Below the pieces are notes generated by a model. That model saw nothing but the letters and a program-made list of their open reading frames with translations. It made no database searches and was not told the DNA's origin. Positions 1 to 12,166 of a DNA stretch of 64,000 bases are shown here, piece by piece. The stretch's first letter is position 1, and each line of letters opens with the position of its first letter. The stretch is from Mesostigma viride (taxonomy: Eukaryota; Streptophyta; Mesostigmatophyceae; Mesostigmatales; Mesostigmataceae): contig RPFO01000213.1 of NCBI GenBank assembly GCA_009746045.1, forward strand, positions 13,157,051 through 13,221,050, given 5' to 3'. The position numbers and the translations under genes are program-made.

Positions 1-417
1 CTGGCCTACGGCGACGTCGGGCACCATCGTGTGGTGCCCTTTGTCCTGGAGGAGTTTGGGGCCATGGGGCCCCTGACCTCCGCCTTCTTCAAGGAGTGTT
101 GCCGGCTCCGGGAGGACCGGCTGGACCTGGAGGGCCAGCGGGCCCCATGGTCGGCGCGGACCTGGACGTCATATTGGCGTCAGCGCTTGTCGGTGGCGCT
201 GACTCGGGCCATGGCTGACATCATGCTCCGCCGTACGCGGGCTGATTTTGCGGTGCAGCAGGGCTATTAGGTTCCTCCCGTTAGGCGTTTCCATTGGTCT
301 TATCGTAGTATAGAGCTTTGACATGGCTCTGTATATAGGTTTATAGCTGGGCGTTTGCTTTGGTTTGAGTGATTTCACTCTGCTGTAAGTAATTATATTT
401 TTAATATATATATTGTC
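1..417 (+). mobile_element. Family R retroelement 3' end (R0), cut by window edge
   Basis: This is the 3' end of a non-LTR-type retroelement. An open frame from the left edge to the stop at 268-270 encodes the conserved C-terminal tail (VVPFVLEEFGAMGP, then RTRADFAVQQGY). About 147 bp of 3' UTR follow, ending in a T-rich/(AT)n tail. Coding tail and UTR are almost identical in copies at 5983-6830, 18190-19272 and 63526-63898, so this family has moved recently. The 5' part lies outside the window. No reverse transcriptase is visible in any copy here, because all are 5'-truncated. Confidence 0.8.
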
Positions 418-432
418 CCTTGTTAACGGAAA

Positions 433-740
433 AATATATATATATTAAAAATATAATTACTTACAGCAGAGTGAAATCACTCAAACCAAAGCAAACGCCC
501 AGCTATAAACCTATATACAGAGCCATGTCAAAGCTCTATACTACGATAAGACCAATGGAAACGCCTAACGGGAGGAACCTAATAGCCCTGCTGCACCGCA
601 AAATCAGCCCGCGTACGGCGGAGCATGATGTCAGCCATGGCCCGAGTCAGCGCCACCGACAAGCGCTGACGCCAATATGACGTCCAGGTCCGCGCCGACC
701 ATGGGGCCCGCTGGCCCTCCAGGTCCAGCCGGTCCTCCCG
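433..740 (-). mobile_element. Family R retroelement fragment (R1), inverted relative to R0
   Basis: This is a reverse-strand copy of the last coding stretch and 3' UTR of family R. It faces R0 tail to tail across about 20 bp of unrelated spacer (418-432) and (AT)n runs. It is 5'-truncated at about 740, within the codons for the GGPAG-like bend before the tail domain. The flanks are AT-dinucleotide runs on both sides, as in other R copies. The inverted pair could fold into a stem of about 300 bp. Confidence 0.8.
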
Positions 741-754
741 TATATATATTAAAG

Positions 755-901
755 CAGGGCTATTAGGTTCCTCCCGTTATAGGCGTTTCCATTGGTCTTA
801 TCGTAGTATAGAGCTTTGCCATGGCTCTGTATATAGGTTTATAGCTGGGCGTTTGCTTTGGTTTGAGTGATTTCCCTCTGCTGTAAGTAATTATATTTTT
901 A
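755..901 (+). mobile_element. Family R retroelement, severely 5'-truncated (R2)
   Basis: Only the last few codons (cagggctattag) and the 3' UTR of family R remain. The copy is flanked by a perfect 13-bp target-site duplication, ATATATATTAAAG, at 742-754 and 902-914. That fixes both ends and shows target-primed insertion into an (AT)n run. It differs from R0 by a few substitutions (for example an extra TA after CCCGT). Confidence 0.85.
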
Positions 902-914
902 ATATATATTAAAG

Positions 915-1500
915 CGTGCATGGGTGGCCAGCAGAACCAGAACTGGTTCCTCTATCTCCATACCGCTCTCCTCCGGGTGGTGTGTGCCATGATTCGATCG
1001 GTCTTTCCCCACTCCACCATCAAGTGCGAGGACGCAGATGGGGCCGCCCTCTACTCACCCAACCAGTCCGCCCCGACATTACCGTGCTTGACTACGACGG
1101 GCAGGGTTGCCAACTGCTCGAGCTCATCGATGTCACCGTGGCTCGGCCGCTCTCCGGTCGCCACATCCTCCGCCGGGGCGGCTGTGGATGCCGGCGCTGC
1201 TGCCGCTGTGGCTGAGCCGGAGCGCGACAAGTGTGCCTCCTACGGCAATTATGTGGGGCCCCACCGGGTCATCCCCTTTGTCCTTGAGGAGTTCGGGGCC
1301 ATGGGCCCAAAGATCGACGGCGGAGTTTTTCCACGAGTGCTGCCAGCGCCGTGAAGACCGCCTTGACCTCGAGGGTCAGACCGCCCCGTGGTCCGCCCGC
1401 ACGTGGTCCTCGTATTGGCGGCAGCGCCTGTCACTCGCCCTCACTCGCACCGTGGCTGATCGATGTGTTATTCCGCTGCACCCGGGCCGACTTTGTGGCG
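915..1500 (+). pseudogene. Diverged family R C-terminal coding remnant
   Basis: The translation resembles the family R C-terminus: GGQQNQNWFLYLHT, then a VFPHSTIKCEDADGAALYSP-like stretch, RPDITVLDYDGQ, IDVTVARPL, and later PFVLEEFGAMGP. These are spread over two or three frames, so the copy is frameshifted and old. The RPD...D-V pattern matches the restriction-like (PD-D/ExK) endonuclease core of site-specific non-LTR retrotransposons. The remnant stops at about 1500, where the 5' end of H1 begins. Confidence 0.65.
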
Positions 1501-2773
1501 ACCACGAGCCACGAGCCACGAGCCACGAGGTAGCCATGGCTGACGGCGGAGCTCATAACTTTCACGTTTGATCGAGCCCCGAATTCAGCTGTGAACATCA
1601 CTATCCCTTTGTCTTTCTAAGACGCACATGCTGATATAATTTTCCGAAGCTATTACGCAAGATATATGACGAGCAAACGCTCCTCGACGCAACGCAGTTT
1701 GGCGGATGCGCTAGGCCATGAAAATACGTCTGCAGCTCCGGCTGCAGCTTTGCCCTCAGGTCCGGCAGGCAGCGGTGACACTAGTCGCGCACTGGTGGTC
1801 GCCCAGATCCCTCAGTCCCGGGCTCAATGCCTCGCCATCGGCATCGCCCGACCCTAAACGCACCCGCTCCGCCGACAAACCACTGAGGGTCTTCACGCCC
1901 CTCAGAACCGCGCTTTCGGCCTGAACCTTTCAAGGTCGATCCATGATAACGACTGGACCAACATGTCCCCGGCAACTGCCCTAGCTAGCTGCGTTGCATC
2001 TTCTACGGGGACTACGCCTCGCTTTACGACCTGTGCCTCCATCCCCACAGCATCGACCGCCTCATCTGCTCCGGCGGACAGCAGCTGGTGGCACAACACC
2101 AGCGTTCTGTTCGGGTGCAACCGCCCCCACCTCCAGCACACCATCCTCAACTCCCTTCTCATGCGCTCTGATGGCGAGATCTGGGCTCCATCCATCTCCG
2201 CCCCCACACTCTGTTCCATCCTTACAGAAGCCTTAATTCCAGCAGCACGTGACCCCCCTTGCTGCCGACGTAGCAGCACTGGGCGGTATACGTTGGCTGC
2301 TGAGCTTCCTCACCTTTCCACCACCGCCGCCTCCACCTCCACTGCCCTTTCCGCCTCCACTGCCGACATCACGGCCCAGCTCCTCGACCTCGACCAGCAC
2401 CTCCAAGCCACCGCCACCGCCCTTGAGAGCTTGCATGACACCGCCGGCCTCACCGCCCAGGCGGTGAAGGACATCGCTGCCCAGCCGGCATCTGCTGGCC
2501 CGGCCGGCGATGCTCCCTCCACCTGCATGGGCGGACTTGCTTAAGCATCATACCATGCACCTCCACCACCTCCACCATCGCGGCACAGCTCAAGCAACAA
2601 GCGCCCTTGACCTTCGCGAGGAAGCCAACATCACCCAGCGCAGCCACAACGTCATCGTCAAGCACTTCGACCAGCCGGCAGGTGAGACCTCCACGAGCCT
2701 TCTCACGGCATTTAAGCACGACATTCTTGCCCCCATGCAACTCTGACACTGGTGAGCTGCGGACACTAGGAAC

Positions 2774-3135
2774 TCAGATCTGAGATTTTTCTCAGTTTTT
2801 CTCAGTTTTCTCAGTTTTCTCAGTTTTCTCAGGAAGGCTGCCTGAGATTTCCTGAGATTTCCTGAGATGTCCTGAGATTTCCTGAGATTTCCTGAGATCA
2901 ACTGAGAAAAATCTCAGTTTTCTCAGGAAAACTGAGAAAATCACCTGAGAAAACTGAGAAAACTGAGAAAAAACTGAGATCAGCCTGAGAAAGTCGCCTG
3001 GCCTGAGATTTTTTTTTCTCAGGAACGAAATTTCTCAGGCGCCCGGTTTTTTCTCAGGTTGCTGCCTGAGAAAATCTGAGACTGAGAAAATCTGGGAAAC
3101 TTAAGGCCTGAGAAAAACTGAGAAACCTCATGCAC
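2774..3135. repeat. Left subterminal CTGAG array of the CACTA element
   Basis: Some 30 occurrences of CTGAG/CTCAG, joined by A- or T-runs (CTGAGATTTC, CTGAGAAAA), occur in both orientations. CACTA transposons typically bind their transposase at such subterminal motifs. The array mirrors that at 9427-9837. Confidence 0.8.
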
Positions 3136-3199
3136 ACAGAGAAATCGCATTCATACCACGCAACCAGAAATCGCTTTGATTACAAATTATAATAATTTC

Positions 3200-3680
3200 T
3201 TGTGCAGTTGGAGTACAGCTCTTCAAGTTTGCTAAGAACATCAATTTCAGTCACTAGACGAATTGCTACAATCTGCTTCAGCGTAGCTCACTTTTCCATA
3301 CGCCCTTGCACTTCTCCTCGTTGGTGCAAGGTCGCCCCGGCTAGGTTCAGCCACATTCTTGTGCTGCCTACCCCCTCTCCCCCTCTGCCCACGATTCCCC
3401 CGCGTAGGTTCAGCCGCATACTCGCGGCCATCGCCACCACGGGCAGAATCAGCAGCATTTTCTGCTGCAGGCTGCCTCCTTCCTCTCCCCCTCCGTCCAC
3501 GCTTCCCCGTGCAGGTTCAGACGCATTGTAGCTGCATGGCTCATCACTGTCGCTGCTAGGTGGAGCCACATCCTCTTGGCTACCATTATCACTGCCGCTG
3601 CAGATGGAGGAATCAGTTTCTGCTGCAGGCTGCTTACCCCTCCTCTTCCTTGGTGCAGGCATGCCATCCTCGCTGCCACA
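3200..3680 (-). other. Low-complexity coding-like stretch inside the CACTA element
   Basis: A minus-strand open frame (3288-3662) begins with a basic segment, MPAPRKRRGKQPAAE, then an acidic/Ser-rich run. A degenerate internal repeat then recurs about every 75-120 bp (ctgctgcaggctgcctcc / ggttcagccgcat). The layout is basic then acidic, as in a DNA-binding protein N-terminus, but I recognise no domain and the repeat may explain the frame. It may be a remnant of transposon coding sequence. Confidence 0.25.
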
Positions 3681-4440
3681 CTAGGAACGGAGTGTTGACA
3701 AACTTTGACAATTGTTTGTCAAGAATTGTCAAATAGTTCTAGTGTGACCCGCTGGCTTCGCACAGCCAAAAAAAAAAAAAAAAAAAATCAATTTTTGGCG
3801 GTAGAGAGACCATGGAGGGACTGCCCGCTGCCCACTGTAGACGCATACTGTAGTTCGTAGAAGCGTACTCCTTCGCTGCACTCCGGAGAGGAATCGTGAC
3901 GGACTGACGGTCTCCTTCGCTGCCCTCCAGAGAGGAGGCCGCTAAAGCGGCCGCTCGCTTCGCTCGCTGGGAGCTTTGCGCGGATTGGTTGGCAGTTCTT
4001 CGCTGGGAGCTTCGCGCGGATTGGTGGTCAGTCAGTCCGCCCCTTCTGGATTGGCCGCGTACTCGGTGATGCCCTGAATAGTGTCGGATTACCTTACATT
4101 GCCAAATTAGTAATATAGATTCTTGACATATCAACTGCCATGACCTTGACAAACCTTGACAGAACTTGACAAAAGCTTGACATGGCAACATCAAAGGCTT
4201 GACAAACCTTGACAAAATGTTGAAAGGTTGACAAAACCTTGACAATCTTGGAAATATCAACATATCAACACGGAAAAACATGTCAATACACTGACAAACC
4301 AAGGTGATGTGTCAAGAAATGTCAAGACGTTAACAAACGAAGGCCAAAAAAATTGTAAACATGACAAAATGTCCACAAATGTTAACATGACAAACGTCAA
4401 CATGACAACCAAAGGCGTAGCAAACTGACAAATCAACACC
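3678..4440. repeat. TTGACA-rich zone with a 68-bp CACTA-like palindrome
   Basis: 3678-3745 begins CACTAGGAAC, ends GTTCTAGTG and carries TTGACAA motifs pointing inward from each side. After an A-run near 3769-3787, many more TTGACAAA/TTGACAT motifs occur at 4120-4440. This looks like termini and subterminal repeats of a second CACTA family nested in the first. No clear target duplication flanks the palindrome. Confidence 0.4.
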
Positions 4441-4499
4441 ACGCACAGGTAAACTTATTTCATTAAAATCAACAAGTTCAAAAGACCACCTAAACCGAG

Positions 4500-5021
<522 letters not shown>

Positions 5022-5585
5022 TCAACATGGCTGCTACCTTGCTGCCTGAATTGCGGTTTTCTGCATTACATTAGCATGACAAACTGTACTGACAAAACAC
5101 ATGAAGGAGAAGTGCACTCAATCACAGTCCGAGGGTGGCGGGCAAGATGCACAGCCACAAGCATCTTACAAATGCAGTATAACATCCGCGTAGGGCTGTC
5201 CCAGCGATCATTGCTGAAATTAATGGACGACTTTCTAGAAATTTACCGCAGGAGACTGTCCAGTGCTACAGCGATGTGACGAGGGCTCAAAGCCTACAAA
5301 ATCTGTGTCCGCAGGTGCCCTCCCCGCCATGCTGGGCTGGCCGATGTGTGCGCCATGGTTGTGTTAGGTAGATTGCCTGCATGCAAGGGAAACATGCGTG
5401 ATCCAGCAAAGCAGCAAAGGGAACACACAACGATCTTAAGTGAGATGAATACCCGACGCCTTGACGCGCCAACAACGTTGCATTACCTAAATCAGTTGTG
5501 TGTAATGAGACGGCGTGAGAGCACAGCAGTCGCGTGGCTGTTTGTGAGTGATGGCTTGATTTTTGGACCGAGAAAGTGAGATAGT

Positions 5586-5589
<4 letters not shown>

Positions 5590-5669
<80 letters not shown>
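5590..5669. repeat. (GA)n dinucleotide microsatellite
   Basis: About 40 GA units, uninterrupted, lie within the CACTA element. Confidence 0.98.
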
Positions 5670-5671
<2 letters not shown>

Positions 5672-5884
5672 GGCCTGGTATTCTCGCCTAAACTGTCCCT
5701 ATGTACCTCACAAGATGTAGGGAACTGCGAAACCACAGGAATACCTAGAAAAGAGCGCTTCCTGGCTCACGAAAAACTCGCCGATTGAGTGCTTGACGTT
5801 CACGTTTGATAATGCTGAACTGCGTTATCAAATCATCTGCGTTATCAAATCATCATCTGGCAGAGTCACGTCACTTGGTTGGTG

Positions 5885-5917
5885 CCGGGCCCGCTACAAA
5901 AAACGTAGCGGGCCCGG
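5885..5917. other. Perfect 13-bp hairpin with A-rich loop
   Basis: The arms CCGGGCCCGCTAC (5885-5897) and GTAGCGGGCCCGG (5905-5917) pair perfectly around the loop AAAAAAC. There is no T-run and no adjoining gene. It may be a transposon structural element or the scar of a small inverted insertion. Confidence 0.7.
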
Positions 5918-5982
5918 TGATGTCGCTATTACACCACCCGACTTTACATCGAGTCACTGTGAATGATATATATATGGCTGCC

Positions 5983-6830
5983 ATGCAATATATATTCGCC
6001 TTGGCTCCCAGCCACTACTCGGTGGCGCTCCGGCACCAGCTATTTGCCCCGCAGCCTCTTGTTCCGGCCGGGCGGCCTTGTGGTAGCTGTGGGCAGCCGC
6101 TGGATCCCACGGGGACTCACTACCTTGCCTGCATGGGGGGCCAACAGAATCAGAATTGGTATTTGTATTTGCACACTGTCCTCCTGACGGTGGTGCTCGC
6201 CATGATTCGGTCGGTTTTCCCCCACGCGAACATCCGGTCCGAGGATGCGGATGGCGCTGCCTTCTATTCCCCAACCACCGGCCTGACATCGTGGTGCTGG
6301 ACTTTGAGGGGGTGGCCGGCATCTGCTTATTGACGTTTCGGTGGCGCGGCCCTTGGCTCTTAGCCACGTGGCTGGGGCCTCCCTCACGGCAGGTTACACG
6401 GCGGACCGGGCGGAGCGGGCCAAGCTCCTGGCCTACGGCGACGTCGGGCACCATCGTGTGGTGCCCTTTGTCCTGGAGGAGTTTGGGGCCATGGGGCCCC
6501 TGACCTCCGCCTTCTTCAAGGAGTGTTGCCGGCTCCGGGAGGATCGGCTGGACCTGGAGGGCCAGCGGGCCCCATGGTCGGCGCGGACCTGGACGTCATA
6601 TTGGCGTCAGCGCTTGTCGGTGGCGCTGACTCGGGCCATGGCTGACATCATGCTCCGCCGTACGCGGGCTGATTTTGCGGTGCAGCAGGGCTATTAGGTT
6701 CCTCCCGTTAGGCGTTTCCATTGGTCTTATCGTAGTATAGAGCTTTGACATGGCTCTGTATATAGGTTTATAGCTGGGCGTTTGCTTTGGTTTGAGTGAT
6801 TTCACTCTGCTGTAAGTAATTATATTTTTA
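5983..6830 (+). mobile_element. Family R retroelement copy R3
   Basis: The copy has a 17-bp target-site duplication, ATATATATATGGCTGCC, at 5966-5982 and 6831-6847. An 11-bp filler follows the 5' duplication, and family sequence starts at about 5994 (attcgcc). Coding remnants include the zinc knuckle CGSCGQPLDPTGTHYLAC (C-x2-C-x9-H-x3-C) at about 6079-6132, GGQQNQNWYLYLHT, a nuclease-like RPD...D motif broken by frameshifts near 6272 and 6310, and the intact tail frame ending at 6697. The 3' UTR is nearly identical to R0, so insertion into the CACTA element was recent. Confidence 0.88.
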
Positions 6831-6847
6831 ATATATATATGGCTGCC

Positions 6848-8500
6848 TACAGCACCGCGCATGGTGTCCAAGTAAAATTATGGCGCTGCCAAGGCTGCGT
6901 ACCTGCCGTTATCGCCTTGGTCTTTGTCACGGTGGCGTTCTCCAATTCACATGCAACGTCCACTTCCTGTGCCAGCTCTGGCGCGGCGCGTGCCCTTCGG
7001 GCTGAATTTCAAATTTCCGCGTGCAGTCCGTTGGAGAGGGGCGCTGCGTCCGGAGTCCGGACTTAGGGAATTCGGAGGCTGCTGGTCGCACAAAAGATCG
7101 TTGTTGGCTGTTGAGTGATGTCCGACTGGCACGATGGAGAGGGCTCCATCACATTGGCGACCTCACCAGTGGCCCACATGTACCGACGAGACCTGCATCT
7201 CGAGCTTGTCGGCCCTCACGCTGCAGCTGTCACCATGCGAGACGCCCTGAGACTCTCGGCATGATTTTTCCCGTGCAATATCACGCCCTCGATTCGCAGC
7301 AAGGCCCGTCTCCTCCAATATGGCCGACTGCGGGCTGTGCCGTAACAGGAAATGTCCGGGTGATGGCAGGCAGTGCCTACCCATCCCCCGCATGCACCGC
7401 GTCAAGCAATATTTCCACTTCCGCTGCTGCTGGGCACCGGGCTACTGCCTACATTTCTTAATCGCTCCATCGCCTCCTCCATGGTGCCTCGCTCCCTGCG
7501 GCCCCTCCGCCACGCCGGATATCCATGGCAATCAAGCCTACCGGCTACCACCATACCGGCCACGAGCCCTTGCTGCACCAAACGAAGTGTGCGGCCCCGA
7601 ATTAAGTGAAGTACACGGCAGGACTGGGAACCACCTGAAATTACATCGGGGTCTCCAGTGGACTTGGCGTCACATCTTGCTAACGTTGTCACTGTCGGCA
7701 GTTGTCAGTTGCTGTTGGTTGTTGCATGCTGAGGGTTGCAGATGTTCTAGGAACAGCTGGTCCAATGTTGCTATGCATGCAGTTACTCTTGCCATTACGT
7801 GTGTCCGTGTGCCTCCAACCATCCCGCCACAATGCCAGCACCCTCCACCCCGCTAACTCCCACTCGCCCCACTCCCCTGCCTGTTCCATACCCGCCCCAC
7901 CCACAAATATACGTCACAGACATCCACATGCCGTTATCCATCCCCACCTGACTACGGACTACTCTCGCCCCCACGCTGAGGTCCCCCACAACACCGTAAC
8001 ACCGCCCTCCTCCCCCAAACCATCCGATGACCCACCCGACCATCCACCTTGAGTCCCCCCAAACCAACCTATCTGACTACCACCCTTCCGTATTACATAC
8101 ACCACCTTCCACACCAACATAACAAACCACCTACTAAACAAACCTACCGCCCCACAACGAGGTTCCCCTACACCACTGCACCCCGCCCACCCCGCCCCCC
8201 GCTGCCCCAACATACGATGACTCCACCCCACCATCCACGTGAAGCATAACCATCCACCCCGGCCTCCGGGGCAACCAATCAGCTGTCCACTCAACCATAA
8301 CTGACACTGCTGCACCGACCACCGGCAAGCCCGCCTACGTACCATACCCAAGCCACCCACGCAACCCAAGCATCCCCAACCCTCACACGAACCTGTGACC
8401 TACGCACGAGCTACCTACAACTGCGACTCACAACTACTACATAATCAACCCATAACAATGTCCCCCATGACCCCCGCCAAAGGGGGGGGTCCCCCCAATA
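6848..8500. other. CACTA interior, no gene recognised
   Basis: This is the internal region of the transposon after R3. Short frames exist on both strands, but none shows a known domain, consistent codon use or repeats of interest. 7850-8500 is C/A-rich on the plus strand (CCAC, CCCC runs), giving spurious open frames. Confidence 0.5.
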
Positions 8501-8502
8501 GT

Positions 8503-8935
8503 CCAACACACACACACACACACTCTACAATACCCAGGACCACGAGTACCCACCCAATTCACCTCCCACAACGGTATCACCCACGAGTCCAGTGCCCCAC
8601 CCATGTCCACAGCGACACCCCGGAGACTTCACCACGCCCACCGACTGCACGCACGCACACCTAGCTGCACACTCCCACGCACCTACCCTCGCACGCACGC
8701 ATGCACGCAGCCATCAACCCACCCACCAAGGCACGCCTGCACAAACGCACACATGCACAAGTGCACGCACACGCACACATAGCTGCACACTCTCACGCAC
8801 CCACTCACGCACGCACGCCTGCACACAGCCATCAACCCACCCGCCAAGGCACGCCTGCACAAACGCACTCATGCACAACTGCACGCACTCGCCCACGCAC
8901 GCACACCTAGCTGCACGCCTGCACGCAGTCACGCA
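8503..8935. repeat. AC and CGCA/CACG low-complexity tracts
   Basis: A short (AC)n run at 8503-8522 is followed at 8640-8935 by two or three degenerate copies of a unit of about 110-130 bp built from CGCACGCA, CCTAGCTGCAC and CATCAACCCACC. The frames reading through it are artefacts of composition. Confidence 0.75.
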
Positions 8936-9426
8936 ATGCATGGCAGCATGCCCGCCTTCTATATCATTCTTGGAATATCATGTTGCATATGGCATTATTA
9001 TCATGTTTGTAAATTTAACTCCTTGCTTTCTGTATGCTTTCTTTCTTTGGGGATTACTTGATGCAGATCGTGGAGCATACAAGCTCGACGAGAAGACGTA
9101 CACATCAATATTGAGTGAAACCACCGTTGCTGGGCTCTGGCATGCCAGCTGTTATATGGCCATGAGCCATCAGCTAGCAATCCAGAAATAGGATGAGAGC
9201 AGTTTTGAGTCGATGTTTTATATTTTGATGGTATTGAAACGATGAGTCACAGAATGCCACAATGAAACATAAGTTCATTACTATCAAACAGCGTGATGCC
9301 ATGAATGCCACGCCTAATACCACAAGATGTGCTAATAACGTATTTAATTCATTAATGAATTGTTGGATTTATTGCATGATGGTGTTATGCTTGTTAGAAT
9401 ACACATTTAATTCTGGCAATGGCATG

Positions 9427-9837
9427 CCTGAGAAAATGCCCTGAGATTTTAAGCGCCTGAGAAAATGCCCTGAGATTTTAAGCGCCTGAGAAAATGCCCT
9501 GAGATTTTAAGCGCCTGAGAAAATGCCCTGAGATTTTAAGCGCCTGAGAAAATGCCCTGAGATTTTCAGCCTGAGAAAAAAAAATCTCAGTGTCCACGTA
9601 AAATCTCAGTTTCCACTTAGCCCTGAGATTTCCTGAGATTTCCTGAGAAAAAGCCAATTTTCTCAGGCCAATCTCAGGAAATCTCAGGTCACTTTCTCAG
9701 GAAATCTCAGGAAATCTCAGGAAAATCTCAGGAAATCTCAGGAAATCTCAGGAAAATCTCAGGAAATCTCAGGAAATCTCAGTTTTTTTCTCAGGAAATC
9801 TCAGGAAATCTCAGGAAATCTCAGTTTTCTCAGTAGC
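9427..9837. repeat. Right subterminal CTGAG array of the CACTA element
   Basis: Five tandem copies of a 29-bp unit (CTGAGAAAATGCCCTGAGAT plus TTTAAGCGC) come first. AATCTCAGG motifs, mostly in the opposite orientation, follow up to the terminal GAGTTCCTAGTG. It pairs with the left array at 2774-3135. Confidence 0.85.
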
Positions 9838-10200
9838 GAGTTCCTAGTGGATGTCGGCTGACAGTCCGCCTCCCCCGCGCGCGGGGGAAGGCTGGCCCGG
9901 CACCCGTGCTCCTCACCTTAAGTACATGGCGGACAAGCTGTCGTTCCGCAAGAAGTTCTCGGAGACTCGCTTCACGCTGGACGACGACTTGACCCTGGCC
10001 CAGCAACAGCAGCGACGCGAGCTATGGCCGACCTACCTTCAGCTCCGGCAGAGCGCAGGGGGGAAGCCGGTATACTGGAGGGGGGCGGTCATCCACGTTG
10101 ACCACAAGCCATGGCAGGCCCCTCCTGCCACCTCAGACTAGGGAATATATACCAGTAGTGTAGATTAGTCAGGCTTAGCCTAGCATGTGGCCCACGCGCA

Positions 10201-12166
10201 TTAATTAATTAATTAATTAGAAACATAACTCCGTTGGGAGTATCTGTAGCACATAGCCCTTGAGAAGGGGCAGATGGCCTATAATACATTCTAGGCTACT
10301 TCCTGCAAGGGTGGGAATGTAAGCTACCCTTGCTCTAGGTGCACCAGGGCACCTGCACCCTCATGATCTATCACGCTATGCCCAGCTATAGGGGGAGCAT
10401 GTCATGTGGGGAAGATCATCATGGCTGTACAAGAGCTAGGGCATGGCTTCTCGACAGAGAGCATCTCTCTGCATGGCATAGCATGGCTAAATTCTTAATG
10501 CAACATCCATGGGGGTCCCATTATAGGCATGGCTTGGATAAATTCTGAAGGCATCATCCATGGGGGCCATTATATGGGCGCACATGCGTGTGGGCCACAT
10601 GCTAGGCTAAGCCTGACTAATCTACACTAATGGTATATATTCCCTAGTCTGAGGTGGCAGGAGGGGCCTGCCATGGCTTGTGGTCAACGCGGATGACCGC
10701 CCCCCTCCAGTATACCGGCTTCCCCCCTGCGCTCTGCCGGAGCTGAAGGTAGGTCGGCCATAGCTCGCGTCGCTGCTGTTGCTGGGCCAGGGTCAAGTCG
10801 TCGTCCAGCGTGAAGCGAGTCTCCGAGAACTTCTTGCAACATTTAGGAACGACAGCTTGTCCGCCATGTACTTAAGGTGAGGAGCACGGGTGCCGGGCCA
10901 GCCTTCCCCCGCGCGCGGGGGAGGCGGACTGTCAGCCGACATCCGCAGCTCACCAGTGTCAGAGTTGCATGGGGGCAAAAATGTCGCGCTTAAATGCCGT
11001 GAGAAGGCTCGTGGAGGTCTCACCTGCCGGCTGGTCGAAGCCGCTTGACGATGACATTGTGGCTGCGCCTGGCGATGTCGGCTTCCTCGCGAAGGTCAAG
11101 GGCTTGTTGCTTGAGTTGTGCCGTGATGGTGGAGGTGGTGGAGGTGGTGTGATGCTTAAGCAAGTCCGCCCAGGTGGAGGGAGCATCGCCGGCCGGGCCA
11201 GCAGGTGCCGGCTGGGCGGCGATGTCCTTCACCGCCTGGGCGGTGAGGCCGGCGGTGTCATGCAAGCTCTCAAGGGCGGTGGCGGTGGCTTGGAGGTGCT
11301 GGTCGAGGTCGAGGAGCTGGGCTTTGATGTCGGCAGTGGAGGCGGAAAGGGCAGTGGAGGTGGAGGCGGCGGTGGTGGAAATGTGAGGAAGTTCAGCAGC
11401 CAGCGTGCCACCCATGACCCATTGCTGCTATGTCGGCAGCAAGGGGGGTCACGTGCTGCTGGAAGGCTACCATGAGGAGGGAACGGAATGGGGGGGCGGA
11501 GATGGATGGAGCCCAGATCTCGCCATCAGAGCGCATGAGAAGGGAGTTGAGGACGGCATGCTGGAGTTGGGGGCGGGGGCACCCGAACAGCTGGCTGATG
11601 TTGTCCCAGCGACGGCCGTCGGTGACGAGGAGGTGTCCGGTGGCGTGGAGATGGAGGCACAGGTCGTAACGCGAGGCGTAGTCCCCGAAGAAGATGTAGT
11701 GCACAGCATCGCTTGGAGAGATGGTGGTCCAGTCGTGATCATCGACCTGGAAAGGTTGGAGCCGACAGCGCAGTTCCGAGGGGCGTGAAGACCCTCCTGT
11801 TTTGTCGGCTGAGCGGGCGCGTTTAGGGTCAGGCGATGCCGATGGCGATGCATTGAGTCCGGGAGGTTGCTGGGCGACCACCAGTGCACGACTACTGGCA
11901 CCGCTGCCTGCCGGATGTGGCGAAGCGGCAGCCTCAGCTGCCGCATTGTCATGGGCGAGCGCATCCGCCAAACTGCGTTGCGTCGAGGGGCGTTTGCTCG
12001 TCATATATTGCGTAATAGCTTCGGAAAATTATATCAGCATGTGCGTCTTATTAGAAAGACGAAGCGATAGTGATATTCACGGCTAAATTCGGTGCTCAAA
12101 CGTGAAAGTTATGAGCGCCGCCGTCAGCCATGGCTACCTCGTGGCTCGTGGCTGGAATGGATCTCT
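10201..12166 (-). mobile_element. Family H copy H2, inserted antisense into H1
   Basis: This is a near full-length H element (about 1.97 kb). From right to left on the minus strand it has two CCACGAG units, the leader, an ORF1-like frame from the ATG at 12004, a 3' UTR, the hairpin (seen as ACTCCGTTGGGAGT near 10228) and a (TTAA)n tail at 10201-10219. Host H1 3' UTR sequence flanks both ends. The candidate target duplication is imperfect (CCACGCGCA at 10192-10200 versus CCACGTGCG at 12167-12175). Confidence 0.75.
10644..12004 (-). pseudogene. H2 ORF1-like protein, frameshifted
   Basis: It starts MTSKRPSTQRSLADALAHDN. The N-terminal frame runs through DVGHYI-type and RSDGEIWAPSI segments to about 11393, where frame is lost. 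A second frame (11415-11020) carries the helical region (LTAQAVKDIAAQPAPAG, LREEADIARRSHNVIVK), and a third (11023-10793) the RRM-like region. The C-terminal ELWPTYLQLRQ end is near 10740. L1 ORF1p-like RNA binding is inferred from the layout, not proven. Confidence 0.65.

Noticed and set aside
8592..9191. 200-codon His/Thr/Ala-rich protein in the CACTA element
   Set aside because: The frame runs through CGCA/CACG low-complexity repeats; the last 60 codons look less biased but match nothing I recognise.
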